NCBI GenBank assembly: GCA_017515765.1
Contig: JAFWFF010000139.1
Coordinates: forward strand, 1 to 16,253
Direction of reading: 5' to 3'
From: Bacillota bacterium
Lineage (GTDB): Bacteria > Bacillota > Clostridia > Peptostreptococcales > Anaerovoracaceae
DNA length: 16,253 bases
Shown here: positions 7,528 through 15,267 of the stretch, piece after piece
How positions within the stretch are numbered: position 1 is the first letter of the stretch
Layout of the letters: each line of letters opens with the position of its first letter
Notes under the pieces: generated by a model
What the model was told of the DNA's origin: nothing
The model's database searches: none
Seen by the model: only the letters and a program-made list of their open reading frames with translations
Translations under genes and position numbers: made by a program

Positions 7528-7543
7528 CATTCACTGCTGAATG
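7528..7543 (+). promoter_or_regulatory. Hairpin next to the atpE ribosome binding site
   Basis: A perfect 6-bp inverted repeat (7528-7533 with 7538-7543, four-base loop) ends at the first base of the GGAGG ribosome binding site of atpE (7543-7547). A TATAAT-like box (7512-7517) lies upstream but has no -35 partner. The c subunit is needed in many more copies than its neighbours, so a leader element that sets its translation is plausible but unproven. Confidence 0.35.
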
Positions 7544-7556
7544 GAGGAAAAAAGCA

Positions 7557-7916
7557 ATGGTGAAAAACATAACTCTTAAGGCTCTCGTGCTTTTGGCGGT
7601 GATCGCGCTGCTCGCCGGAATGATGCTCATGCTGAGCACCGGAAGCGTCTACGCCGATGAGGAGGGCGAAGCGGTATCCGCGGAATCCAACACTCTGTCC
7701 ACCAAAGCGATAGCCGCTGCGGCGGTAGTAGGTATCGCCGGGACCGCTGGCGCGATCTTCATGGGTCTTTCGATCATGAAATCCGTCGACAGCACCGCAA
7801 GGCAGCCGGAAGCCGCAGGCAATATCCGGACGACCATGATGCTCGGTCTGGTGTTCATCGAGACCGTCGTCATCTACGCTTTGATCGTGGCGATCCTCGT
7901 CATCTTCGTCCTCTGA
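7557..7916 (+). CDS. atpE: F-type ATP synthase subunit c with N-terminal extension
   Basis: This 119-residue protein forms the rotating membrane ring. The usual c hairpin covers about residues 48-119, with the polar loop ARQPEAAGN (81-89) and the ion-binding Glu102 in FIETVVIYALI (100-110). Typical bacterial c subunits are 70-90 residues; here about 45 extra residues precede the hairpin: a charged start, a hydrophobic stretch (about 8-29), a possible signal peptidase site after VYA (31-33), and an acidic segment DEEGEAVSAES. Against Na+-type rings, Thr103 and Tyr107 match (Ser66/Thr and Tyr70 of Ilyobacter), but the Gln32 position is Met69 and Val63 is Phe100, so the ion is undecided. The first helix lacks the regular GxGxG repeat. 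A strong GGAGG ribosome binding site precedes the ATG. Confidence 0.93.
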   Translation: MVKNITLKALVLLAVIALLAGMMLMLSTGSVYADEEGEAVSAESNTLSTKAIAAAAVVGIAGTAGAIFMGLSIMKSVDSTARQPEAAGNIRTTMMLGLVFIETVVIYALIVAILVIFVL

Positions 7917-7934
7917 TAACACAGGGAGTTTACC

Positions 7935-8426
7935 ATGCCGCTAAACATAGACTTCAGGCAGATATGTCTGCACATGCTGAACTTTGTCATACTCTTCGGC
8001 GGCCTCTATTTCCTGCTGTACAAGCCTGTCAGCGACTTCATGGAGAAGCGCCGGAAACACTACGAGGACATGGCCAGGGAGACGGAAGAGAATCTTTCGA
8101 ACGCCCGGGCTTTCAAGTCTGAGTACGACGCCAAGCTCGGTCTCGCGGAAGTTGAGGCGGAGAGCATCAAAGACAAGGCAAGGGCAGAGGCGGTCAAAGA
8201 AGCCAAGAGGAGCAGAGAACAGGCGGAGCGTGAAGCGGAGGCCATCCTGGAGAACGCCAGGGCCGACGCCGAAGCCGAGAAGGGCAGGATGCTTAACGCG
8301 GCGAGAGAGGAGATCGAGGATATCGTCTCCGACGTCGCCAGAAAGGTCCTGACCCAGGGCAAGGATCCGATAGACCAGTTCCTTGCGAGCGTCGAAAGAG
8401 AGGAACGGGATGAGCCAAGAAGCTGA
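7935..8426 (+). CDS. atpF: F-type ATP synthase subunit b
   Basis: This 163-residue protein is the peripheral stalk: one N-terminal membrane helix (about 10-29, ending LYKPV) followed by a long, highly charged Ala/Glu/Lys/Arg coiled coil (35-140) and a C-terminal part that normally contacts the delta subunit. Its length is normal, so it is not a b-delta fusion of the kind known in mycobacteria. A GGGAG site precedes the ATG. The end overlaps the start of the next gene, the delta-alpha fusion, by 17 bases, which leaves no room for a separate delta gene and suggests translational coupling. Confidence 0.94.
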   Translation: MPLNIDFRQICLHMLNFVILFGGLYFLLYKPVSDFMEKRRKHYEDMARETEENLSNARAFKSEYDAKLGLAEVEAESIKDKARAEAVKEAKRSREQAEREAEAILENARADAEAEKGRMLNAAREEIEDIVSDVARKVLTQGKDPIDQFLASVEREERDEPRS

Positions 8427-10161
8427 ACGTGACACGGCCATCCTCTATTCTGCCGTACCCCCGACACCCGAACAGGAGAAAAGGCTCACTGATTTTCTGA
8501 CCGGCCGATACGGACGGGAGTTTTCGCTGCTCTGGAAGGAGAGCAAAGATATCACCGGCGGGTTCAGGCTCGAAGCCGGCCCCTACGTCTATGACTGGAC
8601 CACAGAGAGCAAGCTGAAGCAGTTCCGGGAATACCTTGACACCCTGCGCGATAGCGGCGAAGGAGTCGTCTCACTCATCAGGACAGCCGCGGCCGAATGG
8701 AAGCCCAGGGTCATCCCCCGCGAGGTCGGAAAGGTCAAAGCCATTGGCGACGGCATCGCGACAGTCACCGGGCTCGCCCGCGTGACCTACGGCGAGATAG
8801 TGATCTTCTCGACCGGCACCAGGGGAATGGTGCAGGAGCTCCGCGAGAACGAGATAGGCTGCATCCTCTTTGAGAACGACACTGACATCCAGGGCGGGAG
8901 CGACGTGTACAGGACGGGAAAGACCGCCGGCATACCGGTCGGGGAAGCATTCCTGGGACGCGTAATCGACCCCCTCGGGACCCCGCTTGACGGGATGGGG
9001 ACTATCAAAGAGGCCGCGTACAGGCCGATAGAATACCCGGCGCCTGCGATCATAGACAGGCAGCCCGTAAACACCCCGCTCGAGACGGGCCTCATCTCCA
9101 TAGACTCGATGTTCCCGATCGGAAGAGGCCAGCGTGAGCTCATCATAGGCGACAGGCAGACCGGAAAGACCGCCATCGCCGTCGATACCATACTCAACCA
9201 GAAGGGCAAGGGAGTGATCTGCATCTACGTCGCGATAGGCCAGAAGGCGAGCTCGGTAGCAAGGCTCGTGGATGGCTTAAGGAAACGCGGCGCGATGGAT
9301 TATACAGTGGTGCTTACCGCTTCTGCGAGCGACGCCGCGCCGCTCCAGTACATAGCCCCCTATGCCGGCTGTTCCATGGGCGAATATTTCATGGAGCAGG
9401 GCAAGGACGTCCTCATAGTCTATGACGATCTGTCAAAACACGCGGTGGCCTACAGGTCGCTGAGCCTTTTGCTCGAGAGGAGCCCGGGCCGCGAGGCATA
9501 TCCGGGAGACGTCTTCTACCTCCATTCGAGACTTCTCGAGCGTTCCGCCCACCTGTCCGACGAGAAGGGCGGCGGTTCGATCACGGCTCTTCCCATAGTC
9601 GAGACCCAGGAAGGGGACGTTTCCGCTTACATCCCGACCAATATCATCTCGATCACAGACGGACAGATCTTCCTTGAGAAGGATCTGTTCTTTGCGGGCC
9701 AGCGCCCTGCGGTAAACGTCGGCCTCTCGGTATCGCGTGTCGGCGGCGACGCCCAGACCAAAGCGATGAAGAAGGCCGCGAGCACCTTAAGGCTCGACCT
9801 CGCCCAGTACAGGGAACTCGAGGTCTTCATGCAGTTCTCGAGCGATCTGGACGAAGCCACCAGAAAGCAGCTTGCCTACGGCAAGAACCTCATGATGATG
9901 CTCAGGCAGAAGCAGTACAGGCCGAAGCCGCAGCACATCCAGGTCATGCTCCTCACGGTCATGCTTGGACATCTGATGGACGACATCCCGGAGGAGAAGG
10001 CCGGCGCGTATATCGAGTATCTGGAGGAGCATTTCCCCGACGAGGCAGCGGATATCTGCCAGAGGATCGACGAGACCGGGCAGCTCTCCGACGAAGACCG
10101 CAGCGGGATACTCCGCATCGGCGAGGCCCTGATCGAAAAATGCCGCGTCAATAAGATCTGA
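8410..10161 (+). CDS. atpA: Fusion of a delta C-terminal domain to ATP synthase subunit alpha
   Basis: This 583-residue protein begins with a segment (about 8-77) that aligns with the C-terminal half of the delta subunit (AtpH/OSCP): SAVPPTPEQEKRL (14-26), then RYGREFSLLWKESKDITGGF (33-52) and a RLEAGPYVYDWTTESKLKQF stretch (53-72), matching the family pattern of a GG pair, a buried strand and a final helix. Residues from about 85 onward are a full alpha subunit: beta-barrel GDGIATVTGL (113-122), P-loop GDRQTGKT (247-254), DDLSKHAVAYR (339-349) and the arginine finger Arg443 in SVSRVGG (440-446). The alpha-binding N-terminal domain of delta is absent. The ATG at 8410 follows AGAGAGGA. No in-frame ATG, GTG or TTG follows the internal AAGGAG near 8660-8665, so alpha alone is unlikely to be made by re-initiation there. 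The stop lies five bases before atpG. Confidence 0.92.
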   Translation: MSQEAERDTAILYSAVPPTPEQEKRLTDFLTGRYGREFSLLWKESKDITGGFRLEAGPYVYDWTTESKLKQFREYLDTLRDSGEGVVSLIRTAAAEWKPRVIPREVGKVKAIGDGIATVTGLARVTYGEIVIFSTGTRGMVQELRENEIGCILFENDTDIQGGSDVYRTGKTAGIPVGEAFLGRVIDPLGTPLDGMGTIKEAAYRPIEYPAPAIIDRQPVNTPLETGLISIDSMFPIGRGQRELIIGDRQTGKTAIAVDTILNQKGKGVICIYVAIGQKASSVARLVDGLRKRGAMDYTVVLTASASDAAPLQYIAPYAGCSMGEYFMEQGKDVLIVYDDLSKHAVAYRSLSLLLERSPGREAYPGDVFYLHSRLLERSAHLSDEKGGGSITALPIVETQEGDVSAYIPTNIISITDGQIFLEKDLFFAGQRPAVNVGLSVSRVGGDAQTKAMKKAASTLRLDLAQYRELEVFMQFSSDLDEATRKQLAYGKNLMMMLRQKQYRPKPQHIQVMLLTVMLGHLMDDIPEEKAGAYIEYLEEHFPDEAADICQRIDETGQLSDEDRSGILRIGEALIEKCRVNKI

Positions 10162-10166
10162 TACCC

Positions 10167-11066
10167 ATGTCGACCACCAACGAACTGAAAAACAGAATAG
10201 AAGGGATCGGAGACATCCGCAAGATCACCAAGGCCATGTACCTGATCGCCTCGCGCAAGCTCAGCAAGGCGAAGGCTGACATGGACCGGACCCGCCCCTA
10301 TTACGAGGCGCTGAAGAACGAGATACACAGGATCTTCAGGGTCGACGCGATGATAGAGAGCCCCTATTTCTATCCGCCGGGATCCGCCGGTGTGCTTCAC
10401 GGGCCCTGCGGCTTCCTGGTAATAACGGCGGACAAAGGACTCTCGGGCGCGTACAACCAGAACGTGATCAAAGAGACGCTCCGCGTCATGGAAGAGCACA
10501 GCGGGGACGAGCACAGGCTCTTCGTCGTCGGCGAATACGGGCGGCGGTATTTCAGCCTGCACGGCTATGAGATAGAGAAGAGCTTCCTGTATACAGCGCA
10601 GAATCCGACGATGGACCGCGCCAGGGAGATCGCGTCGACTTTGCTGAACCAGTACGACGAAGGGAAGATCGTGCGGCTCTACGTCATATACACCGACATG
10701 ACCGGCCCTGTCGAAGAGCAGACCAGGTGCCAGAGGCTCATGCCCTTCCACCGGGCCGACTTCGGAGCGGTCGAAGGAGAACGCGAGGTCAAGGAACCGT
10801 TCGAGTTCATCCCATCCCTCGGGGACGTGCTGCATTCGATAATCCCAAGCTATCTGGCGGGCTTTATCTACAGCGCTTTGACAGACAGCTTCTGCAGCGA
10901 GCAGAACGCCAGGATGCTGGCGATGGATTCGGCGAGCAGCAACGCGGACGACCTGATCTCCAGGCTGACCGTAGAGTACAACCATGAAAGACAGGGAACG
11001 ATAACCAGGCAGATAACCGAGATGTCTTCAGGCGTCAGAGCGATAAGGAGGAAGAAGGAAGAGTGA
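10167..11066 (+). CDS. atpG: F-type ATP synthase subunit gamma
   Basis: This 299-residue protein is the central rotor shaft. The N-terminal helix IRKITKAMYLIASRKLSKAK (18-37) and the C-terminal helix with DSASSNADDLISRLTVEYNH are the two halves of the coiled coil that turns inside the alpha-beta ring; TADKGLSGAYNQN is the usual middle motif. The start is five bases after the stop of the alpha gene, with no clear Shine-Dalgarno sequence, so translation is probably coupled to alpha. The end overlaps the beta start by four bases. Confidence 0.95.
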   Translation: MSTTNELKNRIEGIGDIRKITKAMYLIASRKLSKAKADMDRTRPYYEALKNEIHRIFRVDAMIESPYFYPPGSAGVLHGPCGFLVITADKGLSGAYNQNVIKETLRVMEEHSGDEHRLFVVGEYGRRYFSLHGYEIEKSFLYTAQNPTMDRAREIASTLLNQYDEGKIVRLYVIYTDMTGPVEEQTRCQRLMPFHRADFGAVEGEREVKEPFEFIPSLGDVLHSIIPSYLAGFIYSALTDSFCSEQNARMLAMDSASSNADDLISRLTVEYNHERQGTITRQITEMSSGVRAIRRKKEE

Positions 11067-12475
11067 CCGGGACCATAACAAGGATCTCAGGATCGGTAGT
11101 CGACGTCAGATTCCCGGAGGGGTCTCTTCCGAGGATCAGAGAGGCGCTGTATACCGAGATCGACGGAGACAGAAGATATATGGAGGTGGAGCAGCACAGG
11201 CCTGATTCCACCTGCAGATGCATAATGTTCGGAGAGAGCGACGGCCTTTACAGGGGCCTTCCGGTGACCGCGACGGGCGAGGGCCTTGCCGTGCCCGTGG
11301 GATCCTGCACGCTCGGCCGCATGTTCAACGTGTCCGGAGTGCCCATCGACGGCAAGGGACCGCTTCCGGAGGACGCGGAACGCTGGCCGATCCACAGGCC
11401 GGCTCCGGGCTTTGAGGATCAAAGCACATCCGTGGAGATCCTGGAGACCGGCATCAAAGTCATCGACCTCCTGGAGCCCTATTCCCGCGGCGGAAAGATC
11501 GGACTCTTCGGAGGCGCAGGCGTAGGCAAGACGGTTTTGATCCAGGAGCTCATCCACAGCGTCGCGACGGAGCACGGAGGATACTCGGTGTTCTGCGGAG
11601 TCGGCGAGCGGTCCAGAGAGGGAAGCGACCTCTGGATGGAGATGAACTCCAGCGGAGTCATCGACAGGACCGCGCTGGTCTTCGGCCAGATGAACGAGGT
11701 CCCGGGCGTCAGGATGAGGGTCGGGCTCTCCGGCCTCACCATGGCAGAGTATTTCAGAGACAAAGAACAGAAGGACATCCTCCTTTTTGTTGACAATATC
11801 TTCAGATTCGTCCAGGCAGGCAGCGAAGTGTCGACCATGCTCGGGCACATGCCTTCGGCGGTCGGATACCAGCCGACTCTCGCCGAAGAGATGGGAGCCA
11901 TTCAGGAGCGCATCACCTCGACCAGGCACGGATCGATCACGTCCGTTCAGGCGGTATACGTGCCGGCGGACGACCTGACCGACCCCGCTCCGGCGACCAC
12001 ATTCTCTCACCTCGACGCGACGACGGTGCTCTCGAGGCGCATAGCCGAGCAGGGCATCTATCCCGCGGTCGACCCGCTGAACTCTACCTCGCGCATACTG
12101 GAGGAAGACATAGTCGGAGAAGAGCATTACCGAGTCGCCCGCCGTGTCCAGGAGGTTCTTGAGAAATACGCCGAGCTCCAGGACATCGTCGCCATCCTCG
12201 GAATGGAAGAGCTTTCCGAACAGGACAAGCTGACGATCTACAGGGCCAGAAAGATCCAGAGGTTCCTGTCGCAGCCCTTCTTCGTCGCGGAGAAATTCAC
12301 AGGCATCCCGGGCGTATACGTTCCGCTTGAGGAGACGATCAAAGGCTTCCGCGCCATCGTGGACGGAGCGGTCGACGATCTGCCCGAAGCCGCGTTCTAC
12401 AACGTCGGCACTCTTGACGACGCGCGCGCGAAGGCCGCGAAGATCTCGGGAACAGCCGCTGAGGAGAAGAACTGA
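11063..12475 (+). CDS. atpD: F-type ATP synthase subunit beta
   Basis: This 470-residue catalytic subunit carries the P-loop GGAGVGKT (150-157), the catalytic glutamate Glu182 in GERSREG, DNIFRF (244-249) and the long conserved block from GYQPTLAEEMGA to TDPAPATT. The lever region reads EELSEQD (382-388) in place of the usual DELSEED. It starts with GTG, which overlaps the atpG stop as GTGA and is preceded by AAGGAGG and GAAGGA. The length is normal. Confidence 0.97.
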   Translation: MTGTITRISGSVVDVRFPEGSLPRIREALYTEIDGDRRYMEVEQHRPDSTCRCIMFGESDGLYRGLPVTATGEGLAVPVGSCTLGRMFNVSGVPIDGKGPLPEDAERWPIHRPAPGFEDQSTSVEILETGIKVIDLLEPYSRGGKIGLFGGAGVGKTVLIQELIHSVATEHGGYSVFCGVGERSREGSDLWMEMNSSGVIDRTALVFGQMNEVPGVRMRVGLSGLTMAEYFRDKEQKDILLFVDNIFRFVQAGSEVSTMLGHMPSAVGYQPTLAEEMGAIQERITSTRHGSITSVQAVYVPADDLTDPAPATTFSHLDATTVLSRRIAEQGIYPAVDPLNSTSRILEEDIVGEEHYRVARRVQEVLEKYAELQDIVAILGMEELSEQDKLTIYRARKIQRFLSQPFFVAEKFTGIPGVYVPLEETIKGFRAIVDGAVDDLPEAAFYNVGTLDDARAKAAKISGTAAEEKN

Positions 12476-12900
12476 TGGCCGCGGTATTCTACATAAAGGT
12501 GCTCGCAGCCGACGCGCCGTTCTATGAAGGACCCTGCACTTCTCTGATCCTTCCGATGGCGGACGGGCTCTACGGGATAATGGCGGGGCATTCCAACACC
12601 ATAGGAGCGGTCTATCCCGGCGAGATGACCATAAGGCCTCCCGAGGACGACGCGATAGTCGCTTTCGTCGCCAGCGGGATCTTCAAGATAGAGGACGGAG
12701 AGGTCCTGGTGCTCGTGGAGAACGCAGAGCGCCCGGAGGACATAGACCTTCACCGCGCGCAGCGCTCCGAAGCCGCTGCGCGGGAGGAGATGCTCCAGAA
12801 GCGGAGCATCAGGGAGTTCAACGAGGCGCAGACGTGGCTCGCCCGGGCAGTGAGCAGGAAAAAGGTATATCATCGCCACAAAAACGGGAGTCTCGGATAG
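12475..12900 (+). CDS. atpC: F-type ATP synthase subunit epsilon
   Basis: This 141-residue protein has the usual N-terminal beta-sandwich, with FYEGPCTSLILPMADGLYGIMAGHSN (as positions 17-42), which contacts gamma and the c ring, and a C-terminal two-helix domain (about 85-135), which can inhibit ATP hydrolysis. It shares one base with the beta stop (TGATG) and follows a GAGGAGAAG site inside atpD. It ends the ATP synthase operon. No terminator is seen after it, so transcription could continue into the M32 peptidase gene. Confidence 0.92.
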   Translation: MAAVFYIKVLAADAPFYEGPCTSLILPMADGLYGIMAGHSNTIGAVYPGEMTIRPPEDDAIVAFVASGIFKIEDGEVLVLVENAERPEDIDLHRAQRSEAAAREEMLQKRSIREFNEAQTWLARAVSRKKVYHRHKNGSLG

Positions 12901-12946
12901 AAGCTTCCGTTTATGAATAATTTGCTTAGTGTAAGGAGAAAAAGAG

Positions 12947-14449
12947 ATGGAGTTGAAAGAAGCCAGAGAAAGACTGATGACGCTTCAGGCGAAGATGAGC
13001 GCGTATGACCACGCTCTCGGGATCCTGAACTATGACGGAGAGACCACCGCCCCCAAGGCGACCGCGGACAACAGGGCCCGGTCCATGGGAGTGCTGAGCG
13101 AAGAGGTCTACCGCCTCCAGACCGGAGAAGAGACAGTCAGCCTTCTGGAGTTCCTGGACGAGCATAAAGACGAACTGACAGAGAAGGAACAGAGGATGGT
13201 CTTCCTCATGCTGAAGGACATCCGCCAGATGAAGAAGATACCGATGGATGAGTATATCGCGTTCCAGATGCTGCTGGCCAAGTCCCAGGACGTCTGGCAC
13301 ACCGCGAAGGAGACCAGCGATTTCGCACTCTTTGAGCCGTACCTGACCCAGGTTTACGACGGTGTGAAGAAGATCGCGGGCTACTGCGCGCCGGGCAAGG
13401 ATCCCTATGACTACTGGCTGAACGAGTTTGAGGAAGGCGTCAGCAAAGAGTATTGCGACAAGTTCTTCGGCGAGCTCAGGGAGAAGCTCGTGCCTTTGAT
13501 CAAAAAGATCGGCGAGGCGCCCCAGGTGGACGACTCCTGCATCAAAGGGCATTTCCCGGAGTACAAGCAGGAGGAGTTCGCGCGCTACCTGATGAAGCTG
13601 ATCGGGCTGGACCTCGACCACGTCGGGCTCTCCACGACCGAGCACCCCTTCACGACGAGCCTCGGCTCGCATTTTGACGAGCGCATCACGACCAATTACA
13701 AGCTCGACAACGTTTCGAGCTCCATGTTCAGCGTGGTGCACGAAGGCGGCCACGCCCTTTACGACACGGGCTCGGCGGACGATCTCGCCTATACGGTGCT
13801 GGACGGCGGCGTATCCATGGGCATCCACGAGAGCCAGAGCCGCTTCTACGAGAACCTGATCGGAAGGAGCAGGCCCTTTATCGAGTGCATCTTCCCGAAA
13901 CTCGTCGAGCTGTTCCCGGAGAACTTCGCGGACTGCACGCCGGAAGACGTCTACAGGGCAGTGAACAAAGTCGAGCCGTCCCTCATCAGGACCGAAGCGG
14001 ACGAGGTGACCTACTGCCTCCACGTGATGATCAGATACGAGCTCGAGAAGCGCGTCGTCGGAGGCGAGCTGGAGGTCAAAGACCTTCCGGCCGAGTGGAA
14101 CAGGCTGTATAAGGAGTATCTGGGGATCGACGTTCCGGACGACAAGCACGGCGTGCTGCAGGACAGCCACTGGTCCTTCGCCGCGATCGGCTACTTCCCG
14201 TCATACGCTCTCGGAAGCGCGTACGGCGCCCAGTTCATGAAGAAGATGCGCGAGACCATCGACGTCGACGGCTGCATCGCAAAGGGCGACTTCGGGCCCG
14301 TGAACGCCTGGAACCGCGAGCACATCTGGAAATACGGCAGCCTCCTGAAACCGGGAGAACTGCTTGAGAAGGTCCTCGGAGGACCGTTTGAGGCGTCAGC
14401 GTACGTAGAGTATCTGGAAAAGAAATACACGGACATCTACGGACTGTAG
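12947..14449 (+). CDS. M32 family metallocarboxypeptidase (carboxypeptidase Taq type)
   Basis: This 500-residue enzyme is expected to remove C-terminal residues from peptides in the cytoplasm, using a metal ion. It has the zinc motif HEGGH (265-269), the third ligand Glu295 in GIHESQSR (292-299) and the conserved IRTEADEVTY (347-356), in the largely helical M32 frame; HPF (233-235) is also family-typical. No signal peptide is seen. The length is normal. A GTAAGGAG site precedes the ATG. The 46-base gap after atpC holds no convincing promoter or terminator, so it may be partly transcribed with the ATP synthase genes. Confidence 0.95.
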   Translation: MELKEARERLMTLQAKMSAYDHALGILNYDGETTAPKATADNRARSMGVLSEEVYRLQTGEETVSLLEFLDEHKDELTEKEQRMVFLMLKDIRQMKKIPMDEYIAFQMLLAKSQDVWHTAKETSDFALFEPYLTQVYDGVKKIAGYCAPGKDPYDYWLNEFEEGVSKEYCDKFFGELREKLVPLIKKIGEAPQVDDSCIKGHFPEYKQEEFARYLMKLIGLDLDHVGLSTTEHPFTTSLGSHFDERITTNYKLDNVSSSMFSVVHEGGHALYDTGSADDLAYTVLDGGVSMGIHESQSRFYENLIGRSRPFIECIFPKLVELFPENFADCTPEDVYRAVNKVEPSLIRTEADEVTYCLHVMIRYELEKRVVGGELEVKDLPAEWNRLYKEYLGIDVPDDKHGVLQDSHWSFAAIGYFPSYALGSAYGAQFMKKMRETIDVDGCIAKGDFGPVNAWNREHIWKYGSLLKPGELLEKVLGGPFEASAYVEYLEKKYTDIYGL

Positions 14450-14476
14450 ACCTGGCATCGGGAGGAGTGACGCGGA

Positions 14477-15151
14477 ATGGCTCTTATTGATCTTGAGACC
14501 GCGATGCGCGAAAGACATTCGGTCAGGCAGTATGACCCGGCACCGCTGTCAAACGCGGTGAAGGGCGCCCTGATCGACCAGATCGAGGAGTGCAACAGGC
14601 TCTCGGGCCTGCACATCCAGCTTGTGACCGACGAGCCTGCCGCTTTCGAGGGCGGGCTGGTGAAGTACGGCTCTTTTGAGAACGTGCGGAACTACATCGC
14701 CCTGGTCGGCCGCAGGGGTGACGATCTGGACGAGCGCTGCGGATACTACGGCCAGAAGATAGTCCTGAGGGCTCAGCAGATAGGCCTTAACACCTGCTGG
14801 GTCGGGCTTAAGGTCAGGACTGTCCCGGGCGCCTACAAACTCGGCAGCGACGAGAAGCTCTGCCTCGTGATAGCCGTCGGCTACGGCCTGAACGAAGGGA
14901 AGCCCCACGCTTCCAAGACTCCGGAGCAGGTTAGCAACCTTAAGGAGGGCGATCCGGAATGGTTCCGGGCGGGTGTTGAAGCTGCGCTCCTCGCCCCGAC
15001 GGCTATGAACCAGCAGAAGTTCAGACTCGAGCGCCGTGGCCGACGCGTCACCGCAAAAGCGGGACTCGGCTTCTTCACCAAAGTCGACCTCGGCATCGTG
15101 AAGTACAATTTCGAACTCGGCGCAGGGGCAGGCAACTTCCTCTGGAAATAG
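14477..15151 (+). CDS. Nitroreductase family protein (TM1586-like)
   Basis: This 224-residue protein has the start RERHSVRQYD (11-20), the central CGYYGQKIVLRAQQIGLNTC and the C-terminal APTAMNQQKFRLE and DLGIVKYNFELGAG of a small two-half nitroreductase subfamily common in Clostridia. Members bind FMN, usually as an internal pseudo-dimer or dimer, and reduce nitro compounds, quinones or flavins with NAD(P)H; the natural substrate is unknown. A GGAGGAG site precedes the ATG by about 10 bases. It sits 27 bases after the M32 peptidase gene and is probably co-transcribed with it. Confidence 0.9.
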   Translation: MALIDLETAMRERHSVRQYDPAPLSNAVKGALIDQIEECNRLSGLHIQLVTDEPAAFEGGLVKYGSFENVRNYIALVGRRGDDLDERCGYYGQKIVLRAQQIGLNTCWVGLKVRTVPGAYKLGSDEKLCLVIAVGYGLNEGKPHASKTPEQVSNLKEGDPEWFRAGVEAALLAPTAMNQQKFRLERRGRRVTAKAGLGFFTKVDLGIVKYNFELGAGAGNFLWK

Positions 15152-15179
15152 CCCGGGGATCAAAACCCGGGGATCAAAA
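15152..15179. repeat. Exact tandem duplication of 14 bases
   Basis: The sequence CCCGGGGATCAAAA occurs twice in succession (15152-15165 and 15166-15179), immediately after the nitroreductase stop codon. It may be a local slippage product. The next 55 bases hold a terminator. Confidence 0.9.
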
Positions 15180-15192
15180 AGGACATGCTTAA

Positions 15193-15235
15193 GCGGCGGG
15201 AGCCGCCCGGGCAGGATGGCCGGGGCGGCTTTTTT
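15193..15235 (+). terminator. Terminator after the nitroreductase gene, with a competing hairpin
   Basis: An 8-bp stem (15201-15208 with 15223-15230) is followed by a T run (15230-15235), a standard intrinsic terminator. A smaller hairpin (15193-15197 with 15202-15206) uses the left arm of the terminator and so competes with it. This could be chance in GC-rich sequence. Confidence 0.85.
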
Positions 15236-15267
15236 ATTGCCCGGAATGGGGAAGCTGCTGGAAAATA

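Noticed and set aside
7557..7916. Calling the ATP synthase Na+-dependent
   Set aside because: Only part of the Na+ signature is present in subunit c (no Gln at the position of Gln32), so the ion cannot be assigned from sequence alone.
8383..8409. TTG start at 8383 for the delta-alpha fusion
   Set aside because: The ATG at 8410 has a better placed AGAGAGGA site, and the delta-like similarity begins only after it.
8410..8700. Frameshift or assembly error as the cause of the delta-alpha fusion
   Set aside because: The frame is continuous with a good start site, the upstream gene is of normal length and overlaps it, and the missing half of delta is not found in any frame nearby. It cannot be wholly excluded without reads.
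12926..14170. Long minus-strand reading frame opposite the M32 peptidase gene, and similar ones opposite oadA, atpA/atpG and atpD
   Set aside because: High GC content and the codon use of the true genes create long open frames on the other strand. None gives a recognisable protein, and each lies opposite a well-supported gene.
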